Source: Saccoglossus kowalevskii
Taxonomy: Eukaryota > Hemichordata > Enteropneusta > Harrimaniidae
Direction of reading: 5' to 3'
DNA: 64,000 bases
Assembly: GCF_000003605.2 (NCBI RefSeq)
Contig: NW_003120923.1
Location: forward strand, 418,706-482,705
Below the pieces are notes generated by a model. That model worked only from the letters and a program-made list of their open reading frames with translations, was not told where the DNA came from and did no database searches. A program made the position numbers and the translations under genes. Shown piece after piece: positions 49,684 through 62,700 of this stretch (position 1 is the first letter of the stretch; every line of letters starts with the position of its first letter).

Positions 49684-51339
49684 ATGGAATCAGCACAGCT
49701 TGTAAGTAAACATGTCCGACTTATTGTTTTAGTTGTTACAACAAGATGGACGATAAATGTAATACTTCTCTATGCATATGTAGCATATACAAACACGTAC
49801 ATACAAAATTGCTTACATATTTCGATATCCAGGCAAAAAACGACGTTACTTGTTTTGGGGGATAATTATGCTTAATTAATTCTTCAGAAATTATGGCAAG
49901 TGTGTGTAGTTTGGACTGTACTCAACGATGCGGCCCTGGAGGGCGTATGTAACACTGTAAAATACTGTATTGCTATGGTTAAATATGGGTAATTATGGTA
50001 GTTGGCGTATTGATGGCGATAACAAGCAAATTAGTGTGAGTCAATGAGTTGATACAGTGATCATTTTGTTGGTGATGTGAAATAATATTGGCTTAGCTAT
50101 ATGAGAATTTGCTTGTTTCTTGTTTTTTTATGCCTTTATTCATCCATTACCTCTGAGCGTAACAGTGGAAAATACGTAATTTCTAGAAACAGCATTTTTG
50201 ATGTGCACTGGGGTATACAATTTCATTTATTTTGTGTTTTTCAGTTCTTTCTCACGGTCCTTCTGATCAACGTCACTGCAATGGTGTGGTACAGCATCGT
50301 GTTGTCCAGAGATATCGATGGATCACCTATCAAGTCGATAGAACCACAGTCTGCGTTTCTTGGAAAAATTCATTTGAACCCGATCAACAATATCGTGTAT
50401 ATCAAAACACATAAGACAGCGAGCACGTCATTGCATTGTATACTTTGTCGCTATGGTTACAAAAATCGACTGTCTTTTCTATTTTCGAGGTTAAACAGGG
50501 ATAATGGTCATTTGAGGAAAACAGCTCTCCGCCCGTCACGGTTTTTACCACCGATTGGGAACACGGGCAATTCTTCTTCGTTTAAGTACAACATCCTTAC
50601 TGGGCACGTGACTTATTCCAGGCGTCGGATTGGTTCATTCATGGAAAGCAACCCTAAGTATATCACCATTTTACGAGAACCAGCGAGACAAATAGAATCT
50701 CACATGAACTTTTTCAGGCAAAGAAAACGTGTAATGAATGGACTTAGATTATTCACAGAAAACGCCACCAAATTTGAAAACGGCGGAAATGCCGGAAGTA
50801 GAAATAATCAGATCGTGGACTTGGGATTAACCCTCAGTGAAACAGCTAATGAAACTATTATAAACGAAACAATTCTAAAACTTGATAAAGAGTTTGACCT
50901 TGTTCTAATAGCCGAATATTTTGATGAGTCGCTTGTGCTGTTAAAACGTATTCTACATTGGAGTTTTGACGATATACTGTATTTAGTAAAAAATCAACGT
51001 GGGCATCGTGAGAATATTACAGATGATTTTCGTCCAAAAATTTACAAGTGGTCCAGAGCCGATGTTTTGTTATATCAGTATTTTTATGAACGGCTTTGGA
51101 CGCGAATAGAGCAGTATGGACCCGGATTTGAAGCTGACTTGGCTTTCTTCAGGCATCGCCTACGTGAAATTAACAACTGGTGTAGTACGTCACAAAAAGT
51201 AGTTGTTAACAAGGCATATAAATCAAAACAACTAGAATTCACTAGTAAAAATAATTCTACATTTTGCCAGCATTTGGCGTACTCCAGTAACGATTGGTAT
51301 AAACATATAGCAATTCGACAAGACCGAAATGCATTCTAA
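49684..51339 (+). CDS. Galactose-3-O-sulfotransferase-like protein, copy C (intact)
   Basis: CDS joins 49684-49701 (MESAQL, donor GTAAGT) to 50245-51339 (acceptor TGTTTTTCAG), giving 370 residues. The product is a type II membrane protein with its anchor at about residues 7-26. KTHKTASTS at about 60-68 binds the 5'-phosphosulfate of PAPS. LREPARQIES at about 149-158 binds the 3'-phosphate. NNQIVDLG and AEYFDES (about 229-235) match the conserved Gal3ST core. Vertebrate Gal3STs are about 420-490 residues; this protein is shorter mainly in the stem and C terminus. The reaction is sulfate transfer from PAPS to galactose C3 in the Golgi. It is the most diverged of the five copies, lies outside the duplicated blocks and is probably closest to the single-copy ancestor. 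An in-frame ATG at 50101 lies in the intron and would give a poor anchor, so the mini-exon start is preferred. Confidence 0.92.
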
Positions 51340-51405
51340 AACATACTCGGTCTATAAAGTACTATTCGCTTTCCAATTGTTACAGAATGTACAAAGCGTC
51401 ACTAA

Positions 51406-51411
51406 AATAAA
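51406..51411 (+). other. Polyadenylation signal AATAAA for copy C
   Basis: AATAAA lies 67 bases past the stop codon of copy C, a normal position for a short 3' UTR. Confidence 0.5.
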
Positions 51412-51924
51412 TCTGAGGCACAGTTTGCCGCCAAGAGTGTCTTTTGCGCCCACTGTTTTCCGCACCTAAGTGACCATGGTATTACGAATAGTGAGCGCGA
51501 TGACTACCGTACAAAAGTGTCACTCTTATCACGCGGCGGCCATTGACGTTCCAGTCCTAACTTTCAGGCCACAGTTGGATTCGCTACTAATACGGTCCAT
51601 CAACATAAAAGTGAGGTTTGGAACACAAAAAGTCAGTTATGGTGACCGCATGATACAAGCGACTGGTACGCTATTTATTTGAAGGGCAACAACAAGTATC
51701 GTGGCCATATTGCCCACAACGTGATCTCGGCGGCCATTTATATACTGTGCTATCTATTAGTATGAACTGACTCATCGCATGGAAAACTGCTCAACTTTCA
51801 TTAACAGTAGTAACTGATAACTGCATGTCATCAATATGCCTGCATGCCATCACGTATATGTGATATGAGTAATTAAAATATCGTCGACAAAAAGTGTAGT
51901 TTAACTTCTCATTATTTATTTCTG

Positions 51925-51926
<2 letters not shown>

Positions 51927-52002
<76 letters not shown>
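51927..52002. repeat. ATT trinucleotide microsatellite
   Basis: About 25 uninterrupted TTA/ATT units. The poly-Asn reverse frame across it is spurious. Confidence 0.97.
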
Positions 52003-52003
<1 letters not shown>

Positions 52004-52419
52004 CATAATTTTCTGTTGTTTATGTTGTTAGTAGCTAATATTAGTTATAAATTAATTGATTCTATCGTTGCGAGCTGAGAAAATAATCGAAAAACTTAAT
52101 TGTAAAAGTGTTTTTGAAACACGTTTGGCATATGGTAGCATAAATAAAATAAACACTGAATTTTCACAATTTGTATGTCACTTGTTTAAGGTTCGTTGAG
52201 GAGTATTCTATGATGAAATTGCTAAAATGATTTCATTTATTCGTAAAAAGGACGTTGCTGCCTGCCGACGACTGGCTTTGAAACGTTCCATTCAGATCGG
52301 AAGGCGCCCTCTCGTGCCCATCTTCCTGTATTGTGCCAATATTTAAACCTGAACACGTGGTTATTTGCGTGTCTCTGGATTACCTCCATCACGAAGTTTG
52401 TATAATAACAATAATACCC

Positions 52420-52520
52420 ACGCCAGAGACAGCTATGAAACTCGACTTGGACAAATTCACTTTATATACACCCTCGGTATCACTCGTGTTAATATCATGA
52501 AACTGACTAAAATATCGTGA
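52420..52520. repeat. Interspersed repeat, pair at 54780-54890
   Basis: Shared order of TATACACCCTCG, TATC-TCGTGT, AAAACTG/GAAACTG and ATATCGTGATATACTC. The 54780 copy also has CGAGTATACCAC near its start, the inverse of the terminal GTGATATACTCG, hinting at inverted termini. Confidence 0.5.
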
Positions 52521-53113
52521 TATACTCAGCCCTAGAGTTGGTTATTTCTTAATTCGATGTGACGCATATTCCATTAAAATTAATCAGAGTTGCCTTCTAT
52601 ATAGCCATTATTCCATTCTTTTTCGAATTTATAAAACAACTGTTTTATTCGAGTTACTTTGAAGCTTGAGCGAACTTCCCGGCAACGTTACGTTCTCCTC
52701 TGGTTAGTTGGGCTCATCGAGCTGTCAAAGCAGAATTCGAACAATGGTGCATGACGGGATTTATTGTAGCGAATAAAAATAATACCTAGGTTTATGAACG
52801 ATTTAATTGTTGGCTAAGTTACTCAAAATTGAAAGGGTGCTCAAGTTCTGCCTTTTCATATAATTACCTAGTAGATGAACAATCAACTAGCATACGAGTG
52901 ATAATAAATTGTTAGCTGGGATGAATTTGCGATGTTTGCCGAGCATTCAGGATGGCTGCCCTCCCCCAATTCAGTAAATACCGATAACTTCGTTGCATAA
53001 TGCTATTATAACGTGTACACTAGTTAACTGTAGTACACTTCAAGAGTGCCCGAGAAGGTGTCGTGCACTGGTCGATAGCAGAGCACGTCCCATATCTCAA
53101 ATCAAGGAAATAG

Positions 53114-53170
53114 CACCGAATACACGTCCTACAGGAAACATGTACAGCGCGCCGTGCCGTGTATTCGGTG
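53114..53170. repeat. Perfect 13-base inverted repeat
   Basis: CACCGAATACACG (53114-53126) is inverted at 53158-53170 with a 31-base loop. Confidence 0.7.
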
Positions 53171-53639
53171 TTATTACTTTGATTATTATTTACGATTATT
53201 TGTCTCAGTGACCCCAAATCCAGTCATTCTGTCTGGATTAATCGTAGCAATGTACATATATATGAGTATCTTGTACATAGTTGTCGACGTCAGAGTTGTT
53301 CAGATTCAGCCCTAGTCGTTGAGGACAACACAGATGGGCTGTTTCTGGAAATCACTGACTGGTTATGGCGCCCTCACCTGTTGATTATGTCGAAAAAAAT
53401 ATGTAATTTGGAATTAACCTTCCATTCGTGTCTACCTTGTTTGTTTGTATATATTTCACGGCGATTGAAACCATGACAACGGGTTCGCAATGTAGCATGT
53501 GTTGGGCGCCGTTAAATCATAGTGTGTCAATATTATAATGATTTAACAGTTGTTGTTTTTTTATTTGCGTACTATATAATAATAAATAACAAAACGTCAG
53601 ATGTTGTTGCCTTAGTGGGCTGGGCGAAGTTGTTATTTT

Positions 53640-54080
53640 TTATCTAGCTGCAAACTGTTTTATGTTTATCGTATATCATGAGCCTAAACATGATAATGTC
53701 TTGATTGAAAGGATGTAATTTTTGCAAAGCTGGAGACTGTCGTGCAGCACGTGTTCGAATTCGTCGCGAAAACCACCGCCCTTTAACAAAAGAAGAACAG
53801 TAAATTACGTGGATTAATAATACGGAGATGATAAATATTGCGGTATTATTGTAAACAAATTATTACTTGATTGTAATTTAGAGAAGCGTGACGAAAATAA
53901 CATTTTTTCGTCCTAATTCCTTCGTTGTTTAGAAGAACAACAAACTTAACTTCGTGCACACACTACGGCATACCTTAAAATAACCCTGGCAGAAATCCAA
54001 TACTACTGCGTCGATATCAGGGGTACGCGGAATTTGGTTAGCTAACTTGTATTTTAATGAGGGGAAGCGCGGATACGCTT
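53640..54080. repeat. Half-kilobase direct repeat, copy 1 (with TTAA MITE remnant)
   Basis: Matches 55000-55550 in order: TTTTTATCTAG, ATGAGCCTAA, ATGTCTTGATTG, the MITE remnant (53724-53786), GACAGTAAATTA-type, GTTGTTTAGAAGAACAACAAA, CTACG(G/A)CATACCT and CAATACTAC. The duplication is older than the Gal3ST blocks, judging by its many differences. Confidence 0.7.
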
Positions 54081-54294
54081 TGAACGTAACGGCCTTATAG
54101 TGAGTGGTCTTAGTTAGCGTAATATAGCGTGTGTTGTTTATGTAGTTAAAGCATCGTGTGTGTAAATTATAATGATTTGTATTCTTATATGTATACACAT
54201 AATAATAATTATATTATACCTACATGTCAATTGTCTGAAAACGTCGTTCTAATTAACTGGGGGGGCGTTTTTTAAGTAGGAAAGCCATAGTTAA

Positions 54295-54500
54295 ATGGAC
54301 GGTATACCACGGTTTTTTGTGCTTAGAAGTAGGCTTCAAACGTGGCAAATCCTTTTTTCAACGGAAATCGACACAAAATGTGCCTTGCACGGGCGTGTAT
54401 TTGGGGTTCAAAAGAAAGGCATGAGAATTAGTTTTTCAGAACAACGCAAATATAACATTTTGAGTTTTGAGTTGTCGCTCCTCAAAAACGCAGTCAGGCA
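54295..54500 (+). repeat. Interspersed repeat, copy 2 (pair at 48560-48860)
   Basis: TACCACGGTTTTTTGTGCTT then AGAAGTAGGCTTC, and further on a GGCATGAGAA segment, parallel the copy at 48560-48860. Confidence 0.45.
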
Positions 54501-54779
54501 CTGATATGTCACAAATCAGTGTCCCTTTTTAAAATTATGTCAATTGGGACGATTACGCGTGCGAAATACGGGTGTGAATTTGAGCTCCCGCTCGAGGAAT
54601 TTATAATCGTTATACGCTAGTTCCAGGACCAGTTTCATTAACCCACGGCTGCAAATAGAGCGTTTCAGATGCCGTATCATACTAGTAATTGAACATGGTT
54701 TTGGAAGCCTTTGTATCTCTGTAATTAACTTTAAATGAACTTGGTTTAATAATTAATATAATAGGAATAACCGCCACCA

Positions 54780-54890
54780 GCGGCGAGTATACCACTCAAA
54801 TTTTGACAAGTTCACTCCATATACACCCTCGCTATCGTTCGTGTGTATATGTCGTAAAACTGGTTAATATCGTGATATACTCGTTTCTGG
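54780..54890. repeat. Interspersed repeat, second copy of 52420-52520
   Basis: See the first copy. CGAGTATACCAC at the left and TGATATACTCG at the right could be its inverted ends. Confidence 0.5.
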
Positions 54891-54999
54891 AACAAAACAG
54901 TAAAATAGAGTATTAATATGTGAATGAAAACTGTAAATATCACGAACAAAATTGCTGTTTCTGCCAGTCTCCGCCTTAGTGCACCAGCGGATGCTAATA

Positions 55000-55550
55000 T
55001 TTTTATCTAGTTAAAACTGTTTTATCTTCAACCGAACGTAAATTCATGAGCCTAAGCAATACAATGTCTTGATTGGAAGAGTGTAATATTTGCAAGGGCT
55101 GGGCCGTCGTGCAGTGCGTAATAAAATTTCGTTCGAGCAAACAATGTATTAGTAATTTACGCCCATTGTAAACGTCGCATGAAACCCATATCCAGTCGTA
55201 AACGACTCGTCGCAAAGACCTTTTAAAAAAGAAGGACAGTAAATTAGGCGGAGCATTAATATGCAGAATGAAAACTGTAAATATTGTAGTAATCTCGTAA
55301 ACATGCGATTATTCGGGCATAATTTGGAAGGCATGCACCATGGGCAAAATCACATTTTTTTAGTTTTAAATTGTCGTTCCCTGGTTGTTTAGAAGAACAA
55401 CAAATTCACTTCTTTTAAGTACTACTACGACATACCTAAAAATAATTCTGGCAAATATCCAATACAACTTCGCCGATAAAGGGGGATACCCGGATGACTC
55501 TACGAAGTTAGTTGGCGAACTAACACATCTAGTAAGAGGGGGTAATAATG
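55000..55550. repeat. Half-kilobase direct repeat, copy 2
   Basis: Second copy of 53640-54080 with a fuller TTAA-family MITE (about 55091-55227) in the same place, so the MITE was already present before duplication and was later trimmed in the first copy. Confidence 0.7.
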
Positions 55551-55702
55551 GACTGTAAAAGCCTACGAGTGTATTTAACTCAGATCGGCTTGTGAACATG
55601 GAAAACGCAACCTCAATAGATGTTTACGTCGACAATATATGATCTCATTCATTTGATACAAGAAGCGCACGTAAAAACCAGGTAATGGAAATTGTATAGT
55701 TT

Positions 55703-55728
55703 TGTATGTATGTATGTATGTATGTATG
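55703..55728. repeat. TATG tetranucleotide microsatellite
   Basis: Six TATG units. Confidence 0.9.
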
Positions 55729-56711
55729 ACGTATGCACATAAGATATGAACTATACAAAGCATGTAAAGATGTCCGCTGAATTGTGTGGAAAGTTGGAGA
55801 TAGATACAGTGTGAATTTCTACGTAAAGTGTAACACTTGCTTCTTCACGCATAACCAATGCAAGTGTGGACTATCATGTCCTTCAAAGGAGTGTGTATTA
55901 AGAGATCGAACAATGTACACAGGGCTGGATTTAGAAGTTCATTAATAATTTAGGTTGGACATTTATCACATGAATAAAACGTAAACACAAACACTTTAAG
56001 GGACATAACGACCTGAGAAAAAATAGCATTTCACAGATTCTGGTTGTCTGAACTAACATAGGCTTGGAAGAATGGTCACGACAGACCTGTAACAAACAAA
56101 CAATAGCCTATTGTCAGACAGTCCATCGACTCCTTATCTGTGTTGATCTTTTGACTTTGTGCTTACACTAAACATTTTATCACGACCACATTAACGCAAA
56201 CTAATGAGCTAGACTAAATCCCGCCGGGCACACTCTGTAGAAAATGCCGATATTCACATGTTTACGTGTATCTCGTGTCAAACGCATTCACCAAGAGTAA
56301 TCGGATCTATATTCAAACGGGTCAAATCCATTGTGCTCGTAGTTGGGGTGGGGATATTGTTTCTGATTGGCGTGCGATCACGTGAACTGTGAACTCAACA
56401 TAGAAAAGCACGAAGTGTAATTAGTGATGAAACAGTATCCTGTTACTGACACACAATCGCCGCACACTGTTTTAAAACTTTCGAATGCTGAAGTGTTTCG
56501 TTGCTAATGCGTCTGGTATGTGTTTACTCCGTAGTGTCAAACACGGATGTACATGATCAATAAACGTGATTCCAGTGCCAAATGCATCTACTTAATCTGA
56601 GTAATAGTGCCGTATCACGATGCAAACTACTGTTTTTGTAGTGTATAGTTTATCGATTGTGTTTACATAATTCTGTTGTTATACAATTACAGGTGACGAA
56701 CTGTAAACAAA

Positions 56712-59700
56712 ATGGCACAAAAGCCGCAAACGGAAGACTCTGAGTTGAATCTGAGTCGTAAAAACCTGTACCAATTACAGCCGTATTTGACAAAGAAACG
56801 AGGAATTAAAAGGTTGAATTTGATCGTCAACATGCTGACGTCACTTCCGCCTGAGTTAATTAATATGCACGATCTTGAAGAGATTGCCTGCAGTAACAAT
56901 CAGTTTGAGAACATACCTGTTGTTGTCTGCAAACTTGTTAATTTGATTTTGTTGGATTTCGCGGGCAACAGATTAAAAGATCTGCCTAGCTCTATTGTAA
57001 AACTGACGAAGCTGACGAAGGTTTTTTTAGGTTGGAATAATTTCAGTGATTTTCCAGCGGGGTTGTGCAAACCTCGAGACAGCGCCCTCACTGAACTACA
57101 TCTTTCCAACAATAACATCAGCTCAATTCCCGAGAAACTCTCAAATCTCCGGCAGCTGAAAATTTTCGACATTAGCCACAACAATATTAAATTCATTCCC
57201 ACGTCAATCGGATATCTGATCAACCTGACGTCACTGGATGTCAGCTACAATGACATCACAAATCTCCCGGATGATATATGCGAATTACAAAGACTGAAGA
57301 CCCTGAAGGCATCGACCAATCACATCACAGCTCTGCCGCATCACTTCGGTGCGTCGCTTCACCAGCTGACGTTGTTGAACGTTGAGGGCAACCCTCTGGA
57401 AGATCCACCGATTGATATCTGCCAGCAAGGTATCACAGCTATAAAAATATACCAAGATGGGCAAAACAGTTCTTCAAATTCGATTTGCACAACATCAGAT
57501 AGAGGTAAGACGCAAGGAATTACGTAATGTTCTAGTATTTCATTACGTATCCTATGCCCACCTGTTGTTACTATACTCTTATAGACTTGTTTGCTCTTTC
57601 AAGGAAGTGGCGCCCTCTAGTGTCAAAAAGCTTCGGTGAAAAGTGGGTGAACGGTGTATCGTATAATGTGCTTGGATCGCTCGTTATTTACAATGTATTA
57701 AATATCAAACACTTTATGAATTATTGAAGTACGGCTGCAAATCAAAACAATGATAAAGCTGTGAAAATAAAATAAAAAAATAAAAATATTATTCTTATAA
57801 TATTGTAGATGATGTATCAAGTATCACATCAGCTGATCAGCAAGATAATGTCACGGGGTCAACGACCGAACGGCAAATCACGTCTTCATTGTCAACATAT
57901 GGGAACCTGGATCAGAATGAAGATCACATTTTAAGATTTAGTATCACACCAAATATAACGGTGCGTAGTTTCTATCTTCTTAAAACAACGTATGTTAATT
58001 TTATGTGGCACGAGCGCATACATTTTTATTTTTGTTCTTGCGACAAAAAGCCAGGAAATCGATTAATGGGATCCAACTATTAAACGCGTGGTTATCATAA
58101 ACGCTATACCGATGACCAAACTTCAATAAATTCTATATTATCATATTTCAATCATGTGGGTCAGTCTAACTTAAATGCGCCTATCAAAACGGTATGTAAT
58201 CTAAGCATGATAATTTATGCTAATTCTAATTATTCATCTCTTCATTTAAATCCCGAATCCAGACATAGCGTATCAATCACTTGATTGCACTGCCAGTTAA
58301 ATTTTATTGGATATGCTTTCCCGTGGAACACCATCTTGCCTCTATCTTGAGCTTTAGACATAATTGAAAAAAAGTCTGTGTATTCAAACTTAGATCACTT
58401 AGTTACACCATGTGCATGCTTGGATTTACCCCCCCCCCGACGCCACTTATGGATCAGTTATGCGATCAAAACAGGTGCGCACTTCAGCAGCGAACCCGGC
58501 TGTCATAAAAAACGGTGGGGGGGGGTCTCAGTAAGTTAATAATAAACTACAAATGAAACAAATCTTTTAAATAATGTGATTTGTAAATCAAAATGAGTGT
58601 TGACATAATCGGCTCCTGTCGTCGAGAGCGCAATATATCACGCACAGTACGTCATGCTATTGAAACCGAACAATACCTAAATACTAATATATGATGTGTT
58701 CAGTGATTTGTAATATTCTGACAACCAAACGTTACTGCTTTGAAAGCCGTCTTCTATTGTGTCGATTTTGATGACTGTATAAAGCACCGCAGCGAGTGTA
58801 TTTGTTACGTGAGCGCCGCCACATGTTGGTTATGTCACCCTGTGCTACTTTTAATCTACAGAAGACCCAGCTGATAAAATTATCTGATAAGATGAAATTT
58901 GAAATTCCACCAAACGCAGTCAGTAAAGAAGTTATCATCACAGCGAGGGTCTTGAATGAACCGTCATGTCCAGTGGTATTGGCAGATAACGAATTTATCG
59001 TGACAGACTTTCTGCAGTTTACTCCAGATGGATTCCTTTTTCAGAAACCAATCATATTCATGTGCCAATGCCCCGGTGATCTAAGAAACGATGGAATGCG
59101 GGAATTCGTTGTAAGAACAACCAATGACAATGGGACCTGGAATGATCTCAGCACTTGGCAGGTATGACTACCGATATAAAGACCATGTATATGAAAAATG
59201 ACATAAATAAATAATAAAATAAACAACCGAATGATATAATGCCTAAATAACGACCAAACAAGTGAATAATTAAATACTAATACATGTAGTGAGATAATGA
59301 CTAAATAACGACCAAATATTTGCATACGAATAAAGACACAGAGCTATTTATGGAGGTGTTTGCACCATCATATACACAAACAGTCATCTAAAATCATGTA
59401 ACATGTGTTGACGCCTCGGTGTTTTGTTCTATTTACCTGGTTATTTATCTGATTTTGTATTTCAGGAGGACGACGTCTTCAAAGCGGAAGTGGAACATTT
59501 TTCCGAACTTGTAGCTGTGTCGAAAGTGAAACAACACTCGGTGATATTGTCTAATATTGAAACGATCCGAGTGTCTTGTAATCGGAATGATATCTCAGTC
59601 GATGTACAGACGCCACACGAAAATCAAGACCTCATTCACATTGTAATGGAGGTATATATACGTGCATACATTCGTTATGTGATCAATTGATATACAGGTG

Positions 59701-62700
59701 TTCATTCAGATACAGGATGACGTGCATTGGACCGTTAGTGATTATGTTATACATATTAAATAGGATTGAAGAAAATTTCAAATTGCATACGCAATCAGTT
59801 ATGATATAAATGTGAGATCGAGCTTAGATGAAACCAACAATTCATCCTAAATGTAGCTAGCACTGACGCGAATGAAGATGAAAAAACAATATATTTATGA
59901 AATGTGCTTTTTAAAAGTCAAAGACAGATATTTTATTCAAAGAATGCAATTCAAAATAATTAAAAAAAATAAAAAAAGCATTTATGAAACATAGTTTAAT
60001 TGCTGTTTACCTTAGTGTATTCTTTGTTGATATGGATACGTAATATCATGGTGTTATTACAAAGATACCTCAAAGTATGCACGAAGAAAGTACAGCGGAA
60101 GTATCACCGACGAGCAGCGGAGGTCGATACATCTTTTCCCTCCAAAGGATACACCATTGGAATGCCGAAATTCAAAAAGTTTAGAACAGATTTAGCAAAC
60201 TTCTGTGTGTGGGGTCCGGTCAAACTTCGCGCTGGGGTTTCCAGGTTTGATTTACATGTATTATTAGAGGAAACTTAAGCGCGTAAACGTTCCATATTTA
60301 GAATTCGCATTTCCTTATATGGTAGGATGCAAATATCCAGTGCAATACCCCAAAATTGCGACACACTGTAACTTATGGCGTTACGGTGACAGATACATAA
60401 TCATTTGCGTTATTATATTATAATTATAATGATAACTTATTTGATTTGCGACTCAAAGTAATTCACCAGAAACAAGCAATATATACTAAATTGGCATTAC
60501 AACAACTCACCCAATCCCTCTTATTGTGTATTCATAGCGTCAGTGCGTGGACAGAGATACTCTACTCCGAGCATGTGAGCTTGTTGGTGGGTACCAAGAC
60601 GACTACATTGCCGTGGGAACAATACTCAAGTTACAACAAGACGGGAAGGCACTTTCAAAACCAATCGCTCTCAGTTTGCAGGTGCCAGAACTACGTGCAG
60701 TCAGTCACATGTCCATCGTCCAACTTAGAAAGAAAGGGCTTCTAAGAGTGATCAGAGATTACAATGACCATAATTGGCGTGACATCACCAATGACGTCAT
60801 CCATGACGAGGATGTAATCACCAGTGTGTCATTTACTGAACCAAGGCTTCATTGGTAGATATTATTATTATCTCTATTATTTATTTATTTCACATAAATT
60901 ATGAAATAACACTTCATTGAAGGGCGTTAAAATATGACATTTTAACAAAAAACCTTGTTAAAATTGTTAAAAAATTAAACGATAAATACATAATCATTTC
61001 TTGGCGTGTAAATATATCTATCAAATATTTCGTTCAATAGTTCCAATACAATTTTAAGGTCAGTGACCTTTCCAAAATAGCAATTTAAGTCCTGTAATCT
61101 TAGAATATCAAAGCGCAATACATTACACAACATTTGGTATTTAAGGGCTCGTTCATTAGAGAAGTTGGTTTTAGCGTCTTCTTACAGTGGCACTGCGCTT
61201 TACCATGTTCATGAGTTCGAACCTCACGTGTGCCTGTGTATATGTTCGTAATATATTATAATATAATCGATTTCTAATGATTCCTTCCTAAGGAACCCAA
61301 ATGTTACTGTTAGGTTTGTTCATCGATATTTGTAATTATTTCCATCAACAATCTACTAACACTTCAAATCTTGTATTACGACTTAATGGCTGATCGTTAT
61401 GCAAACGTGTCTGATATCACTCGTCTCAGAGAATGTTACAACGTCTTGTTCCAATTTTGTAAATACACCCATTACATATACGTTTCGTATGTTTTCAATT
61501 CACACGCAGGCCGGCCAGTCGTTATGCAACAATCATCACAGAACCAGGCGTCAACGTAGAGGCCATTGCGCAGATGGCAACTAGGATGTCGAGCAAAGGA
61601 TGGCAAATAGTCAATCTTATTCTCTTGCAAAACGTCAATAATCCCAAGAGTCTGTATGTAGACTGCGTTAACAGCGAGAAGCTAGAACCTCTGTTGTCAA
61701 GGTTACAGAGCTCTGGGTACGAAGCGAGAGGCACACTCCCCTACACACGTGACATTGACTTGGCAGAAGGAGAGATGGTTGACTTGCATGTAGCTGGGGA
61801 GTATATTAAGGAACAGCGACGTGGGGAAAAGTACCTCACTTTCTATTCGCGACGAGACAACCATATCATGTTACACGTCTCTCTCACCAGAGATGCCTTC
61901 GATGGCAACGTAGCGTCTGGAGACGATTGCACGGGTCATGTGGATTTCTTAAAAACTCAGAACAAACAGAAGAAAGATATCATATTGGATACGTTATGGT
62001 TTGGAATCCCAAAGGTACGTCCAGACTACATGTGCTTACAATTAAAGTTGTATAAATAACTGAATTAAGAACTACCACAGTTAATGCTATACAGGCTTTG
62101 ACACATAGTATACGATCAGTTTTGCCATTGAAGTCAGATTCTCCTCCCTAGTAACTAACTAGTTGAATATTAGGTATTCTCTGAAATTATTGGTTTATAG
62201 CACGTGTAGCTACCCGCATGTTTGTTGTACTGCTCGTTGACACGACTAGAAGTTAGAACGTCCTGCTAATATATTATGGGAAATGAATGTAAATTCTGAA
62301 GTGTGTTGATCTTGTCCAGGGCCACATTGAAATAACTTCTTATATACCTAGGATTGACCTATATACCTCGGGTTGACATATATACCTCGAGTTGACATAT
62401 ATACCTCGGGTTGACATATATACCTCGAGTTGACATACATACCTCGAGTTGACATATATACCTCGAGTTGACATATATACCTCGAGTTGACATACATACC
62501 TCGAGTTGACAACATGAAAACACTAGGTGGTATACATGGCTAGGTTTGGCTTAGTTTCTGTAATCATATACTAGTATCTATGCGATATTATTTTATATTA
62601 TGTATGGGAAGTAAAAGTTATCAGGTATAATGTCTGCCGCTTTTTCCCCTCAGCCTGAAAATATCTCGCCTATGTCTCCTATCTCTGGTACGATTGGAAC

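Larger units (their letters stand above)
51412..56690. other. Repeat-rich intergenic region between Gal3ST C and the PIDD1-like gene
   Basis: I see no coding exon. The region holds a long ATT microsatellite, two copies of a roughly 500-base repeat (53640 and 55000), two copies of a roughly 100-base repeat (52420 and 54780), a relic shared with 48560, a perfect 13-base inverted repeat (53114) and TTAA-type MITE remnants. Any 5' non-coding exon of the PIDD1-like gene must lie here, but it cannot be placed. Confidence 0.6.

Noticed and set aside
51791-52006. Poly-Asn reverse-strand open frame
   Set aside because: It is a translation of the ATT microsatellite.
52360-52435. GTCTCTGG / CCAGAGAC inverted pair
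   Set aside because: Only eight bases match and the loop is long; could be chance.
58426-58530. C-run and G-run facing each other, hinting at a small MITE
   Set aside because: The pairing depends on homopolymers; flanks show no target-site duplication.
61140-61240. GTTCGAACCTC, a tRNA B-box-like sequence
   Set aside because: No cloverleaf could be folded around it and no A-box at the right distance; not called a tRNA or SINE.
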